Positions 1 to 8,897 of a stretch of 64,000 bases of DNA are shown in pieces; the stretch's first letter is position 1; the number at the start of each line of letters is the position of its first letter. This stretch comes from Streptomyces collinus Tu 365 (GTDB lineage: Bacteria; Actinomycetota; Actinomycetes; Streptomycetales; Streptomycetaceae). A program made the translations under genes and the position numbers. The stretch covers positions 5,972,170-6,036,169 of the forward strand of contig NC_021985.1 in the NCBI RefSeq assembly GCF_000444875.1. The letters are read 5' to 3'. The notes under the pieces were generated by a model. It ran no database searches. It was given only the letters and a program-made list of their open reading frames with translations, and was not told the origin of the DNA.

Positions 1-1512
1 GCGGACAAGCTCGCCATCGCACGGCACCTGGACGACTTCGGCGTCGGCTTCATCGAGGGCGGCTGGCCCGGCGCGAACCCGCGGGACACCGAGTTCTTCG
101 CCCGCGCGCAGGCCGAGATCGACTTCAAGCACGCCCGTCTGGTCGCCTTCGGCGCCACCCGCCGGGCCGGCGCGAAGGCCGCCGAGGACCCGCAGGTCAG
201 GGCGCTCCTGGAGTCGGGCGCCCCGGTGATCACCCTGGTCGCCAAGTCCCACGACCGGCACGTGGAGCTGGCGCTGCGCACCACGCTGGACGAGAACCTG
301 GAGATGGTCCGCGACACGGTGTCCTACCTGCGGGACCAGGGCCGCCGGGTCTTCGTCGACTGCGAGCACTTCTTCGACGGCTACCGCGCGAACCCCGAGT
401 ACGCCAAGGCCGTCGTACGCGCCGCCGCCGAGGCCGGCGCCGACGTCGTCATCCTCTGCGACACCAACGGCGGCATGCTCCCCGCCCAGGTGCACGCGGT
501 CGTCTCCACGGTCCTCGCCGACACCGGCGCCCGGCTCGGCATCCACGCCCAGGACGACACCGGCTGCGCGGTCGCCAACACGCTCGCCGCGGTCGACGCG
601 GGCGCCACCCAGGTGCAGTGCACGGCCAACGGCTACGGCGAGCGCGTCGGCAACGCCAACCTCTTCCCGGTCGTGGCGGCCCTGGAGCTGAAGTACGGCA
701 AGAAGGTGCTGCCGGAGGGCCGGCTGCGCGAGATGACCCGGACCTCCCACGCCATCGCCGAGGTCGTCAACCTCACCCCCTCCACCCACCAGCCGTACGT
801 GGGCGTCTCCGCGTTCGCGCACAAGGCGGGCCTGCACGCGTCGGCCATCAAGGTCGACCCGGACCTGTACCAGCACATCGCCCCCGAGCTGGTCGGCAAC
901 ACCATGCGCATGCTGGTCTCCGACATGGCGGGCCGCGCCTCGGTCGAGCTGAAGGGCAAGGAGCTCGGCGTCGACCTCGGCGGCGACCGGGAGCTGGTCG
1001 GCCGGGTGGTCGAGCGGGTCAAGGAGCGCGAGCTCGCGGGCTACACCTACGAGGCCGCCGACGCCTCCTTCGAGCTGCTGCTGCGCGCCGAGGTCGAGGG
1101 CAGGCCGCTGAAGTACTTCGACGTCGAGTCCTGGCGGGCCATCGTCGAGGACCGGCCCGACGGCACCCACGCCAACGAGGCCACGGTCAAGCTGTGGGCC
1201 AAGAGCGAGCGGATCGTCGCCACCGCGGAGGGCAACGGCCCGGTCAACGCCCTGGACCGGGCGCTGCGCGTGGCCCTGGAGAAGATCTACCCCCAGCTCG
1301 CCAAGCTGGACCTGGTGGACTACAAGGTCCGCATCCTGGAGGGCGTGCACGGCACCTCCTCCACCACCCGGGTGCTGATCTCCACCTCCGACGGGGCCGG
1401 CGAGTGGTCCACGGTCGGCGTCGCCGAGAACGTCATCGCCGCCTCGTGGCAGGCCCTGGAGGACGCCTACACCTACGGGCTGCTGCGGGCCGGGGTCGAA
1501 CCGGCCGAGTGA
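1..1512 (+). CDS. cimA: citramalate synthase, 5' end outside window
   Basis: The reading frame is open from base 1 to a TGA at 1510-1512, so the N-terminus lies outside the window; about 503 residues are visible. It belongs to the DRE-TIM metallolyase family (2-isopropylmalate/homocitrate/citramalate synthases), which condense acetyl-CoA with a 2-oxo acid. Visible landmarks are the early FIEGGWPG strand, VILCDTNGG, NGYGERVGNANL, AFAHKAGLHASA and a C-terminal LeuA-dimer/regulatory domain with EGVHGTSSTTRV. The length and NGYGERVGNAN favour the CimA branch (pyruvate plus acetyl-CoA to citramalate, an entry to isoleucine) over LeuA. The usual HxHND metal motif reads HAQDD here (codons 544-558), so the second metal histidine is glutamine. 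Leu-branch genes leuCD lie 32 kb away. CimA versus another LeuA-like synthase is not fully settled by sequence alone. Confidence 0.88.
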   Translation, partial: ADKLAIARHLDDFGVGFIEGGWPGANPRDTEFFARAQAEIDFKHARLVAFGATRRAGAKAAEDPQVRALLESGAPVITLVAKSHDRHVELALRTTLDENLEMVRDTVSYLRDQGRRVFVDCEHFFDGYRANPEYAKAVVRAAAEAGADVVILCDTNGGMLPAQVHAVVSTVLADTGARLGIHAQDDTGCAVANTLAAVDAGATQVQCTANGYGERVGNANLFPVVAALELKYGKKVLPEGRLREMTRTSHAIAEVVNLTPSTHQPYVGVSAFAHKAGLHASAIKVDPDLYQHIAPELVGNTMRMLVSDMAGRASVELKGKELGVDLGGDRELVGRVVERVKERELAGYTYEAADASFELLLRAEVEGRPLKYFDVESWRAIVEDRPDGTHANEATVKLWAKSERIVATAEGNGPVNALDRALRVALEKIYPQLAKLDLVDYKVRILEGVHGTSSTTRVLISTSDGAGEWSTVGVAENVIAASWQALEDAYTYGLLRAGVEPAE

Positions 1513-1593
1513 CGGCACGAGCGCACCGCACCCCCGTCCCCGGGAGCGCGGTGCGCCACCGCGCCGCACCGGGCCGGCCGGAGCCGGGGCGGG

Positions 1594-2193
1594 TCAGGGC
1601 GCGCGCCAGATGTTGTCGAAGGCCGCGTTCTCGATCCGCCGCCGCTGCCGTACGCCCTCCAGCTCCGTCAGCGCGTGGTTGACGGCGGCCAGCACGGTGA
1701 CGACCGCCTCGTCGAGGCCCTCCCCGGCCTGTCCGCCGTCCCCGAGGCCCAGGGCCGCCGCGAGACCGGCGAGCACCGGCTCGTGGGACTCCCACCGGCC
1801 GGTGGCGTGCCGGCGCGCCTCCGTGCCGGCGGCCGCGTCGGCCTTCGGGCGGTACGGCAGCCAGTGCCGGCGCTCGCCGGTGAGCTGCCCCCGGGCGTCC
1901 AGGTCGTCGAGGTAGACCCCGGTCAGTCCCTCCCCGCGGCGCCACAGCCAGTCCTCGACCGTCTCGTACGGCTCCCGCCGCACGAGCGCGGCGCCCGCCT
2001 CGTCCAGGAGCCGGTCACCCAGGGCCAGCGGCGGGCCCGGCACGATGCGCTCGTCGTCCAGGGTGAGCGCCCGGGCGCCGAGGAGGTCGATCAGCTCGGC
2101 ACCCGCGAGGGCCAGCGACAGGTCGCCCTGCTCCACCGGACGGTCCCCGGGGACGTCCGTGGCGACGATGAACAGGTCCTGCGGTGTGGTCAT
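1594..2193 (-). CDS. GOLPH3/Vps74-like (GPP34) family protein
   Basis: A 199-residue protein starting MTTPQDLFIV, with a good GGAGGGG ribosome site just upstream of the ATG at 2193. It matches the GPP34 family: the N-terminal LSLALAGAELIDLL helix, the short YLDD element, then helices ending in an arginine-rich RQRRRIENAAFDNIW C-terminus. Eukaryotic relatives bind phosphatidylinositol-4-phosphate and Golgi enzymes; the streptomycete proteins have no assigned role. It ends 82 bp past cimA, convergent to it, and lies downstream of the GH30 gene on the same strand but behind that gene's terminator. The family call is from motif recognition; function is unknown. Confidence 0.75.
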   Translation of the reverse strand: MTTPQDLFIVATDVPGDRPVEQGDLSLALAGAELIDLLGARALTLDDERIVPGPPLALGDRLLDEAGAALVRREPYETVEDWLWRRGEGLTGVYLDDLDARGQLTGERRHWLPYRPKADAAAGTEARRHATGRWESHEPVLAGLAAALGLGDGGQAGEGLDEAVVTVLAAVNHALTELEGVRQRRRIENAAFDNIWRAP

Positions 2194-2274
2194 GTCGGCT
2201 TCCCCTCCGGGCTCGCGGCTCCCCGCACCACCAGCATGTGCGGAGGGCCGCCGATCCGCAGCACGGCGGCCCCC

Positions 2275-2307
2275 GCCGTGTCCCGCCCCTCGGGGGCGGG
2301 ACACGGC
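2275..2307 (-). terminator. terminator of the GH30 gene
   Basis: A perfect 15-bp inverted repeat (arms 2275-2289 and 2293-2307) with a 3-base loop, five bases past the GH30 stop codon. It has no T-tract, as is usual in Streptomyces. Confidence 0.8.
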
Positions 2308-2311
2308 CGTC

Positions 2312-4180
2312 CTACTGGAGCTTCCACTTCTGGTTGGCCGCGCCCGTGCACGACCAGATCTGGGCCCGCGTCCCGTTCGCCGACGAGTTGTCCGTGACGT
2401 CGAGGCACTTGTTCGCCGCCGTGTTCACCACGTCACCGGTGGACGCGTCGTACGACCACTTCTGCGCGCCGGTGCCGTTGCAGTCGTACAGCTGGACCTT
2501 GGCCCCGTCCGCGGTGGAGGCCGAGGTCACGTCCAGGCACTTGCCGAGGGCCCGGACGGACCCGTCGCCCGGCAGCGTCCACTGCTGCGCCGTGCTGCCG
2601 TTGCAGTCGTAGAGCTGCACCGACGCGCCGTTCGCGCTGGACGCGCCCGCCACGTCCAGGCACTTGCCCGCGAGCCCCACGAAGGCGCCGGAGCGGCCGC
2701 CGCCGCCCGACTGGGTGCCGGACCAGGTGAAGGTCGCCGAGGTCCTGCCGGGCAGCGAGTAGGTGGCGTGCTGCGCACCCCAGTTGACGGTCACCGACCT
2801 GGCGGACGACGAGCCGTTGTACGCGATCAGCGCCTTGCTGCCGTCCGGGTTGCGCCACGCCACGTTGGGCACGGTGGTCGAGGCCGTGGAGGCGATGCGC
2901 TGGGCGCCCGGGCGGACGAACTTCGTCAGGTGGCCCATGTCGTAGTACTCGACGGTGTAGTCGACCGTCCCGCTCGCGCCGTCCCCGTTGTGCACGGTGA
3001 CCAGGCCGGTGCAGGTGCCGCAGCCGCCGTTGTGCGGGCCCATGTTCTGGTCCACCGCGAGCGACCACTTGGTCACCGACTTCGCCCAGTTGCGCGTGTA
3101 GTCGATGATGTTGGACATGTCCTCGCGCTGCTGGTCGGCGATCCAGGTGCCGCCGGAGTGCTCGGTGCCGAAGGCGTCCAGCGTGGGGTACTGGTCGTGC
3201 ACGCTCGTCTGCTTGCCGATGTCACCGCCGTAGCCGTGCCAGGCGATCCCGCCGAAGTTGGGGTGGTTGCGCACGGCCGGGTCGTCCACCGTCTGGGCGG
3301 CGTAGGAGTCGTAGACGTCCCAGTTCCAGTCGTGCGCCAGGACCTTGGTGGTGAGCCCCGCCGCCTGCAGCTTCGGCAGCAGCTCGTTCTTGGTGAAGTA
3401 CGCCAGCCCGTTCCCGTTCCAGCTCATCGACGGGTAGCCGGAACAGCAGGTCGGCTCGTTCTGCGCGGTGACGTAGGAGACGTTCACGCCCTGGTCCCGG
3501 TACGCCTGGAGGTACTTCACGAAGTAGGAGGCGTACGCGCCGTAGTCCTCGGCCTTCAGCCAGCCGCCGTTGAGCGAGCCGCTGTCCTTCATCCAGGCGG
3601 GGGCCGTCCACGGCGAGGCCATCACCGTCAGGGCCGGGTCGAGCTGCAGTGCCTGCCTGGTCAGCGGGACGACGTCCGCGAGGTCGTGCGCGAGGGAGAA
3701 CCTGGCCAGCGAGGTGTCGGTCTGGCCCGCGGGCACGTCGTCGTAGGTGTACCCGTACCGCGCCAGGTCCGAGGCGCCCATGGGGTTGCGCAGGAACGAC
3801 AGCCCGATCCCGTCCGACGGCGAGAACAGCTTGCGCATGGTCGCGTCCCGGGTGCTCGCGGACAGCGCCCCGCTGCTGTTCATCAGCCAGGCGGCGGTGT
3901 CCGTGAAGGACGCGCCGCCGCCGGTGAAGGTCTGGTAGCGGGTGTTCTCGTCGACGGTGATGTTCTCGCCGCCGCCACCGGTGCCGGACTGGAAGGCGAA
4001 CGGCGTCTGGGCCTGGAGACCGCGTACGACGTGCCGTCCGGCGGAGTCGTCGGTGGTGGTGAGCCACGCGGTGACCTGTTCGCCGGCCGCGTGCGCGGAC
4101 GGTGCGCCGAGGGTCGTCAGCCCGGCGGCGGCCAGCAGGCCGGCCAGCAGCAGCCGGGTGGTGCGCAGGGGGGTTCTCAT
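2312..4180 (-). CDS. secreted GH30 glycosidase with C-terminal ricin-type (CBM13) domain
   Basis: A 622-residue exported enzyme. Residues 1-31 are a signal peptide ending in SAHA. Residues about 70-485 are a GH30 (beta/alpha)8 barrel plus beta-sandwich: GGGASFTDTAAWL, the substrate loop ASPWTAPAWMK, the acid/base Glu242 in TAQNEPT and the nucleophile Glu340 in FGTEHSGG. After a Gly-rich linker, residues about 493-622 form one ricin-B trefoil with three GKCLDV or NKCLDV / QLYDCNG / QQW or QKW repeats. GH30 members cleave beta-1,6-glucan, beta-1,6-galactan, glucuronoxylan or glucosylceramide; which substrate applies cannot be told here. It is divergent from the GH3 gene across a palindrome, suggesting joint control and stepwise breakdown of one polysaccharide. 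A hairpin follows the gene. Confidence 0.88.
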   Translation of the reverse strand: MRTPLRTTRLLLAGLLAAAGLTTLGAPSAHAAGEQVTAWLTTTDDSAGRHVVRGLQAQTPFAFQSGTGGGGENITVDENTRYQTFTGGGASFTDTAAWLMNSSGALSASTRDATMRKLFSPSDGIGLSFLRNPMGASDLARYGYTYDDVPAGQTDTSLARFSLAHDLADVVPLTRQALQLDPALTVMASPWTAPAWMKDSGSLNGGWLKAEDYGAYASYFVKYLQAYRDQGVNVSYVTAQNEPTCCSGYPSMSWNGNGLAYFTKNELLPKLQAAGLTTKVLAHDWNWDVYDSYAAQTVDDPAVRNHPNFGGIAWHGYGGDIGKQTSVHDQYPTLDAFGTEHSGGTWIADQQREDMSNIIDYTRNWAKSVTKWSLAVDQNMGPHNGGCGTCTGLVTVHNGDGASGTVDYTVEYYDMGHLTKFVRPGAQRIASTASTTVPNVAWRNPDGSKALIAYNGSSSARSVTVNWGAQHATYSLPGRTSATFTWSGTQSGGGGRSGAFVGLAGKCLDVAGASSANGASVQLYDCNGSTAQQWTLPGDGSVRALGKCLDVTSASTADGAKVQLYDCNGTGAQKWSYDASTGDVVNTAANKCLDVTDNSSANGTRAQIWSCTGAANQKWKLQ

Positions 4181-4283
4181 GGTGCGTCGCCCTTCTGGGG
4201 AGAGCCAACGTGCCGGAAGTGTGGGGGGACTTGCAGCGCCCGGCCGTCCTGACGTGCCGTCTTGACGGTTGTGTGGGCCCCCA

Positions 4284-4318
4284 GTTAACTCATGCTGTGA
4301 GCTAAGTCATGAGTGAAC
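4284..4318. promoter_or_regulatory. inverted repeat between divergent GH30 and GH3 genes, candidate operator
   Basis: GTTAACTCATG (4284-4294) and CATGAGTGAAC (4308-4318) are inverted copies with 10 of 11 matches and a 13-base spacer. The site is 22 bp before the GH3 start codon and 104 bp before the GH30 start. It is AT-richer than its surroundings. A LacI- or ROK-type sugar regulator would fit, but no regulator gene is next to it. Confidence 0.45.
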
Positions 4319-4340
4319 CATGAGAGCCGAGGGAAGGTCC

Positions 4341-7300
4341 ATGCGCAGAACCGCCCTGCTCGTCTCCGCCGCACTCCTCACCGGTCTGCTCCCCTGGGCG
4401 ACCGCGCGAGCCGCCGACGACCCGCCACCCGTCCCCGTCGACCGCTTCGAGGGCGAGGTCCCCTTCGCCTCCCAGCCCGCCGAGGGCATCTTCACCTGGG
4501 GGAGCGACTCCGACGACCCGCCGGCGCTGCAACTCGCCGCACGCTCCGACGCCCCCGAGGGCGCCAAGGTCCTCAGCGGCAGCTACGACATCAGCGGCTA
4601 CGGCGGCTTCTCCCACGACTTCGCCGCCGGGGAACCCGCTCACGACTGGTCGGCGCACCGGGGCATCCGCTTCTGGTGGGACGGCCAGGCGGACGGCAGG
4701 AAGATCGCCTTCGAGATCAAGGACGGCGGCCACGACGGCGAGGCCTCGGAACTCTGGACCACCTCCTTCACCGACGACTTCACCGGCTGGAAGCAGGTCG
4801 AGCTCCCCTTCACCGACTTCGCCTACCGCACCGACTACCAGCCGGTCGGCGGCATCGACCACGTCCTCGGCCTCGACCGGATGTGGGGCTACGCCGTCAC
4901 CCTCCCCGTCGGCGTCAAGGGGCGGTTCGCGATGGACGGCGTCGAGCTGTACGGCCGCGCCGACCAGTCGCTGCGCGCCTCCGTCACGACCGACACGGCC
5001 GTCCGCACCGTCACCGAAGGCGGCACCGCCAAGGTCGGGATCACCGTGGCCACCACCGGCTCGGCGCCCCTGGACGAACCGGTGACCGTCACCTACGCGA
5101 CCCGCACGGACGGCACCGCCGAGCCCGGCCGGGACTACACCCCGGTCTCCGGCACCCTCACCTTCCCGGCCGGCACGGCCTCCGGCACCACCCGGACCGT
5201 CGAGGTGCGCACCCTGAGGGACAAGACGGCCGAGCCCGCCGAGACCGTCCCGCTGGGGCTCACCGTGACCGGCGCCAAGGCGCCCGCCGAGACCCCGCAG
5301 GTCGTCATCGACGCCCACGGACTGCCCTACCTGGACCCGAAACTGCCGGTGCGCAAGCGGGTCGCGGACCTCCTGGGCCGGATGTCCCTGGCGGAGAAGG
5401 CGGGCCAGATGACCCAGGCCGAGCGCGGGGCCGTGGGCACCGGGGCCGACGTCGCCACGTACGCCCTCGGCTCGCTGCTGTCCGGCGGCGGCTCGACCCC
5501 CACGCCCAACACCCCGGCGGCCTGGGCGAAGATGACCGACGGCTTCCAGCTGCGCGCCCGGGCGACCCGCTTCCAGATCCCGCTGATCTACGGCGTCGAC
5601 GCGGTGCACGGCCACAACAACCTGGTCGGCGCCACGGTCATGCCGCACAACATCGGCATCGGCGCCACCCGCGACCCCGCTCTCGCCGAACGGACGGGCG
5701 CGGTGACCGCCGCCGAGGTACGGGCCACCGGAGTCCCCTGGGACTTCGCGCCCTGCCTGTGCGTGAGCCGTGACGAGCGCTGGGGCCGCTCCTACGAGTC
5801 CTTCGGCGAGGACCCGGCGCTGGTCGAGTCGATGGAGACCGTCGTCCAGGGCCTCCAGGGCCGCGCGAACGGCGCCGACCTGCGCCGGAACGACAAGGTG
5901 CTCGCCACCGCCAAGCACTTCGTCGGCGACGGCGGCACGGAGTACGGCTCCTCGACCACGGGCACGTACAAGATCGACCAGGGCGTCACCAAGGTCACCC
6001 GGCAGGAGCTGGAGGCCGTGCACCTGGCGCCGTTCCGCACGGCCGTCGACCGGGGCGTCGGCACCGTCATGCCGTCGTACTCCTCGCTCGACGTGCTCGG
6101 CGACGGGCAGGGCCCCGTCAAGATGCACGCCCGGGCCGACATGATCAACGGCGTCCTCAAGGGCCGCATGGGCTTCGGCGGCTTCGTCATCAGCGACTGG
6201 AACGCCATCGACCAGCTCCCCGGCGACTATCCGGCCCACGTCCGCACCGCGGTCGACGCCGGTGTCGACATGATGATGGTGCCCTACGGCTACAAGGAGT
6301 TCAGCTCCACCCTGGCCGACGAGGTGAAGGCCGGCCGGGTCACCGAGCGGCGGATCGACGACGCGGTCTCCCGGATCCTCACCCAGAAGTTCCGCCTCGG
6401 CCTGTTCGAGCACCCCTACGCCGACACCGCCGGCGCCGCCGCCATCGGCTCCCCGGCCCACCGGGCCGTGGCCCGCGCCGCCGCCGCCGAGTCGCAGGTG
6501 CTGCTGAAGAACAGCGGGGGACTGCTGCCCCTGAAGAAGAGCCAGAAGGTGTACGTCGCCGGCTCGAACGCCGACGACATCGGCAACCAGAGCGGCGGCT
6601 GGACCGTCACCTGGCAGGGCTCGTCGGGGAACATCACCCCGGGCACCACCATCCTCCAGGGCATGCGCGAGGCGGGCGGGCACGTCACCTACTCCAAGGA
6701 CGCCTCCGCCCCCACCGCCGGGTACGACGTCGGCGTGGTCGTCGTCGGCGAGACCCCCTACGCGGAAGGGGTCGGCGACGTGGGCAACGGCCACGAGCTG
6801 ACGCTGTCCGCCGCCGACCAGGCGGCCGTGGACAAGGTCTGCGCGGCCATGAAGTGCGCGGTCCTGATCGTCTCCGGGCGCCCGCAGCTCATCGGCGACC
6901 GGCTCGGCCGGATCGACGCGCTGGTGGCCTCCTGGCTGCCCGGCACCGAGGGCGGGGGCGTCGCCGACGTCCTGTACGGCAGCCGCCCCTTCACCGGACA
7001 GCTCCCGGTCACCTGGCCCAGGTCCGCCGCCCAGCTGCCGATCAACGTGGGCGACTCCGCGTACGACCCGCAGTTCCCCTACGGCTGGGGCCTGACCACC
7101 CGCACCCGCGTCCCGCACGGCGGCGAGGCGGCCCTGCGCGCCCTCGCCAAGGCGGCGGCCGCGGCCGAACGGGCCGGCGCCGGCCGCGTCGGGCGCGAGC
7201 TGGTCACCGAGGCGCGGCTGATCGTCCAGGAGAAGGTGGGCGAGCGGATCGACGCGGCGGTGTCCGGACCCTTCGCCGACGCCGACCACCTCCTGCTGAC

Positions 7301-7355
7301 CGGCCACTACGGGAAGGCGGTGCGGAAGCTGACCCAGGCGTACCGGGCCGCCTAG
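4341..7355 (+). CDS. secreted multidomain GH3 beta-glycosidase
   Basis: The ATG at 4341 is chosen over the in-frame ATG at 4320 because GAGGGAAGG lies just before it and the protein then starts with a clean signal peptide (MRRTALLVSA to ARA, about 24 residues). The 1004-residue product has, in order: a carbohydrate-binding, CIA30/jelly-roll-like domain (about 30-215), a Calx-beta domain (about 224-323), the GH3 barrel (from about 335, with GVDAVHGHNN, KHFVGDGGTEYGS and the nucleophile Asp619 in VISDWNA), the GH3 C-terminal sandwich (about 700-880, LLKNSGGLLPL and GGWTVTWQG) and an extra helical tail of about 90 residues. GH3 enzymes remove terminal beta-linked sugars. The QSGGWTVTWQG motif resembles the exo-beta-1,3/1,4-glucanase branch. 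It is divergent from the GH30 gene. Confidence 0.9.
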   Translation: MRRTALLVSAALLTGLLPWATARAADDPPPVPVDRFEGEVPFASQPAEGIFTWGSDSDDPPALQLAARSDAPEGAKVLSGSYDISGYGGFSHDFAAGEPAHDWSAHRGIRFWWDGQADGRKIAFEIKDGGHDGEASELWTTSFTDDFTGWKQVELPFTDFAYRTDYQPVGGIDHVLGLDRMWGYAVTLPVGVKGRFAMDGVELYGRADQSLRASVTTDTAVRTVTEGGTAKVGITVATTGSAPLDEPVTVTYATRTDGTAEPGRDYTPVSGTLTFPAGTASGTTRTVEVRTLRDKTAEPAETVPLGLTVTGAKAPAETPQVVIDAHGLPYLDPKLPVRKRVADLLGRMSLAEKAGQMTQAERGAVGTGADVATYALGSLLSGGGSTPTPNTPAAWAKMTDGFQLRARATRFQIPLIYGVDAVHGHNNLVGATVMPHNIGIGATRDPALAERTGAVTAAEVRATGVPWDFAPCLCVSRDERWGRSYESFGEDPALVESMETVVQGLQGRANGADLRRNDKVLATAKHFVGDGGTEYGSSTTGTYKIDQGVTKVTRQELEAVHLAPFRTAVDRGVGTVMPSYSSLDVLGDGQGPVKMHARADMINGVLKGRMGFGGFVISDWNAIDQLPGDYPAHVRTAVDAGVDMMMVPYGYKEFSSTLADEVKAGRVTERRIDDAVSRILTQKFRLGLFEHPYADTAGAAAIGSPAHRAVARAAAAESQVLLKNSGGLLPLKKSQKVYVAGSNADDIGNQSGGWTVTWQGSSGNITPGTTILQGMREAGGHVTYSKDASAPTAGYDVGVVVVGETPYAEGVGDVGNGHELTLSAADQAAVDKVCAAMKCAVLIVSGRPQLIGDRLGRIDALVASWLPGTEGGGVADVLYGSRPFTGQLPVTWPRSAAQLPINVGDSAYDPQFPYGWGLTTRTRVPHGGEAALRALAKAAAAAERAGAGRVGRELVTEARLIVQEKVGERIDAAVSGPFADADHLLLTGHYGKAVRKLTQAYRAA

Positions 7356-7417
7356 CCTCGTGCCTCCCACGGGGGCACATATCACCGGTACCGGGAGGCT
7401 TCGGGTAGCGTCGAAGG

Positions 7418-8803
7418 ATGAAGGCCGTCCTGCGGACCCGAAGGCTCCCGGCACTGCTGCTGGCCGCCCTGCTGCTCCTGCTCGTGGCCGGGCCGGCGCC
7501 GGGGGCGAGGGCGGCCGAGGGGGTACGGGCGGCGACCGGCGTGTCCACGATCGCCGAGGCCCTGCGCAGGGGCCCGGTCTACGTCGACCCGGCCGCCTCC
7601 GGCCAGTTGACCGCCGCCGGCGCCGACACGCTCGCCCGCGAGATCAAGGACGCGAACAAGCCCCTGTTCCTCGTGGTGCTGCCCGCCGGATACCCGACGC
7701 GGAACCTCTTCTCCGCCCTGCGCACGGCCACCGGCGTCACCGGCCTGTACGCCGTCCGCCTCGGCGACCGGTTCGACGCCCGCGCCGACTCCTCGGTCCT
7801 GCCGCGCACCGCGGTGCGCAACCTCGTCACCAGTGTCCAGGGGGAGGACGCCAGGACCCAGCTCTCCGACTTCACCCACCGCGCCCTGGCCCACATGGGC
7901 GGCCACGCCCCCGCTTCCTGGGGCTCGTCGGCGCCGGGCGGGGGAGGGGTCTCCGGCACGACGCTGATCACCACGGCCGCGGTCCTGGTGGCCGGGGGCG
8001 CGGGCGCCTACGCCCTCGTCCGCCGCAACCGCCGCCGCCGGGACGAGGAGCAGCGGGCCGCCCTCGACCGGCTGCGGGTGGTCGTCGACGAGGACATCAC
8101 CGCTTTCGGCGAGGAACTGGACCGGCTGGACTTCCACCCGGCGGAGGCGGGCGCCGACGACGCCATGCGCGCGGACTACGAACGGGCGCTCGACGCCTAC
8201 GAGCAGGCGAAGCAGCGCATGGCCGAGGCCCGCGGCCCCGAGGACGTCCGCGCGGTCACCGAGGCGCTGGAGGACGGCCGCTTCTCGCTCGCCCTGCTGG
8301 CCGCCCGCCGCGAGGGCCGCCCCCTCCCGGAGCGCCGGCCGCCCTGCTTCTTCGACCCCCGCCACGGGCCGTCCGTCACCGACGCCGCCTGGACCCCGCC
8401 CGGCGGCGCCCCGCGCGAGGTCCCGGTCTGCGCGGCCGACGCCACCCGGCTGGCCGACGGCCGCGACCCGGTGATCCGCGAGGTGGACACCGACCTCGGC
8501 CGCCGCCCCTACTGGGACGCGGGCCCGGCCTACGGACCCTGGGCCGGCGGCTACTTCGGCGGCGGCATCCTGCCCGGCCTGCTCGTCGGCACCGTGCTCG
8601 GCAGCATGATGGCGGCCCCGTCCTACGCGGCCGACTACGACCCCGGCCACGGCGAACCGGGCGGCGCCGACTTCGGCGGCTACCAGGGCGGCGACGTCTC
8701 GGGCGCGGACTTCGACCCCGGCGACTTCAGCGGCGGCTTCGGGGACGGCGGCGGCTTCGACGGGGGCGGTGACGGGGGAGGCGACTTCGGCGGAGGCTTC
8801 TGA
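7418..8803 (+). CDS. TPM-like membrane protein with Gly-rich tail
   Basis: A 461-residue protein of unknown function. A signal peptide (1-32, LLLAALLLLLVAGPAPGARA) leads into a compact extracytoplasmic region (about 40-150) with alternating strands such as PVYVDPAA and PLFLVVLPAGYPT, reminiscent of the TPM (PF04536) fold. A transmembrane helix follows at about 186-205, then a basic RRNRRRR stop-transfer, a cytoplasmic coiled-coil region, and a C-terminal 100 residues rich in Gly, Asp and Phe (GGDFGGGF type repeats). This build is common to streptomycete putative membrane proteins. It is a single gene starting 62 bp after the GH3 gene. The TPM assignment is tentative. Confidence 0.6.
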   Translation: MKAVLRTRRLPALLLAALLLLLVAGPAPGARAAEGVRAATGVSTIAEALRRGPVYVDPAASGQLTAAGADTLAREIKDANKPLFLVVLPAGYPTRNLFSALRTATGVTGLYAVRLGDRFDARADSSVLPRTAVRNLVTSVQGEDARTQLSDFTHRALAHMGGHAPASWGSSAPGGGGVSGTTLITTAAVLVAGGAGAYALVRRNRRRRDEEQRAALDRLRVVVDEDITAFGEELDRLDFHPAEAGADDAMRADYERALDAYEQAKQRMAEARGPEDVRAVTEALEDGRFSLALLAARREGRPLPERRPPCFFDPRHGPSVTDAAWTPPGGAPREVPVCAADATRLADGRDPVIREVDTDLGRRPYWDAGPAYGPWAGGYFGGGILPGLLVGTVLGSMMAAPSYAADYDPGHGEPGGADFGGYQGGDVSGADFDPGDFSGGFGDGGGFDGGGDGGGDFGGGF

Positions 8804-8840
8804 CGCCCGGGCCGGTGAGTGACGGACCCGGCGGTCCGTC

Positions 8841-8882
8841 GTTGAGGGAAACGTACTTCCGGGAAACGTACTTCCCTCAACG
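8841..8882. promoter_or_regulatory. nested repeat upstream of the ATPase gene
   Basis: A 15-base unit GGGAAACGTACTTCC occurs twice in perfect tandem (8846-8860, 8861-8875). Flanking GTTGA/TCAAC turn the whole into an inverted repeat centred on base 8861, with 10-bp outer arms (8841-8850, 8872-8881) plus TTCC/GGAA at the centre. It is 16 bp before the ATPase start and 38 bp after the preceding stop, so it could be an operator for 8898-10379, a terminator of the upstream gene, or both. Confidence 0.5.
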
Positions 8883-8897
8883 CTGCCGGAGCTGCTC

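Noticed and set aside
618..1682. A long plus-strand frame through cimA and beyond
   Set aside because: It is Arg/Gly/Pro-rich, out of register with the clear cimA protein, and is a shadow typical of high-GC DNA.
4302..7454. A 1050-codon minus-strand open frame opposite the GH3 gene
   Set aside because: The opposite strand encodes a well-defined GH3 enzyme with all motifs; the minus frame has only Gly/Val/Ala-rich shadow sequence.
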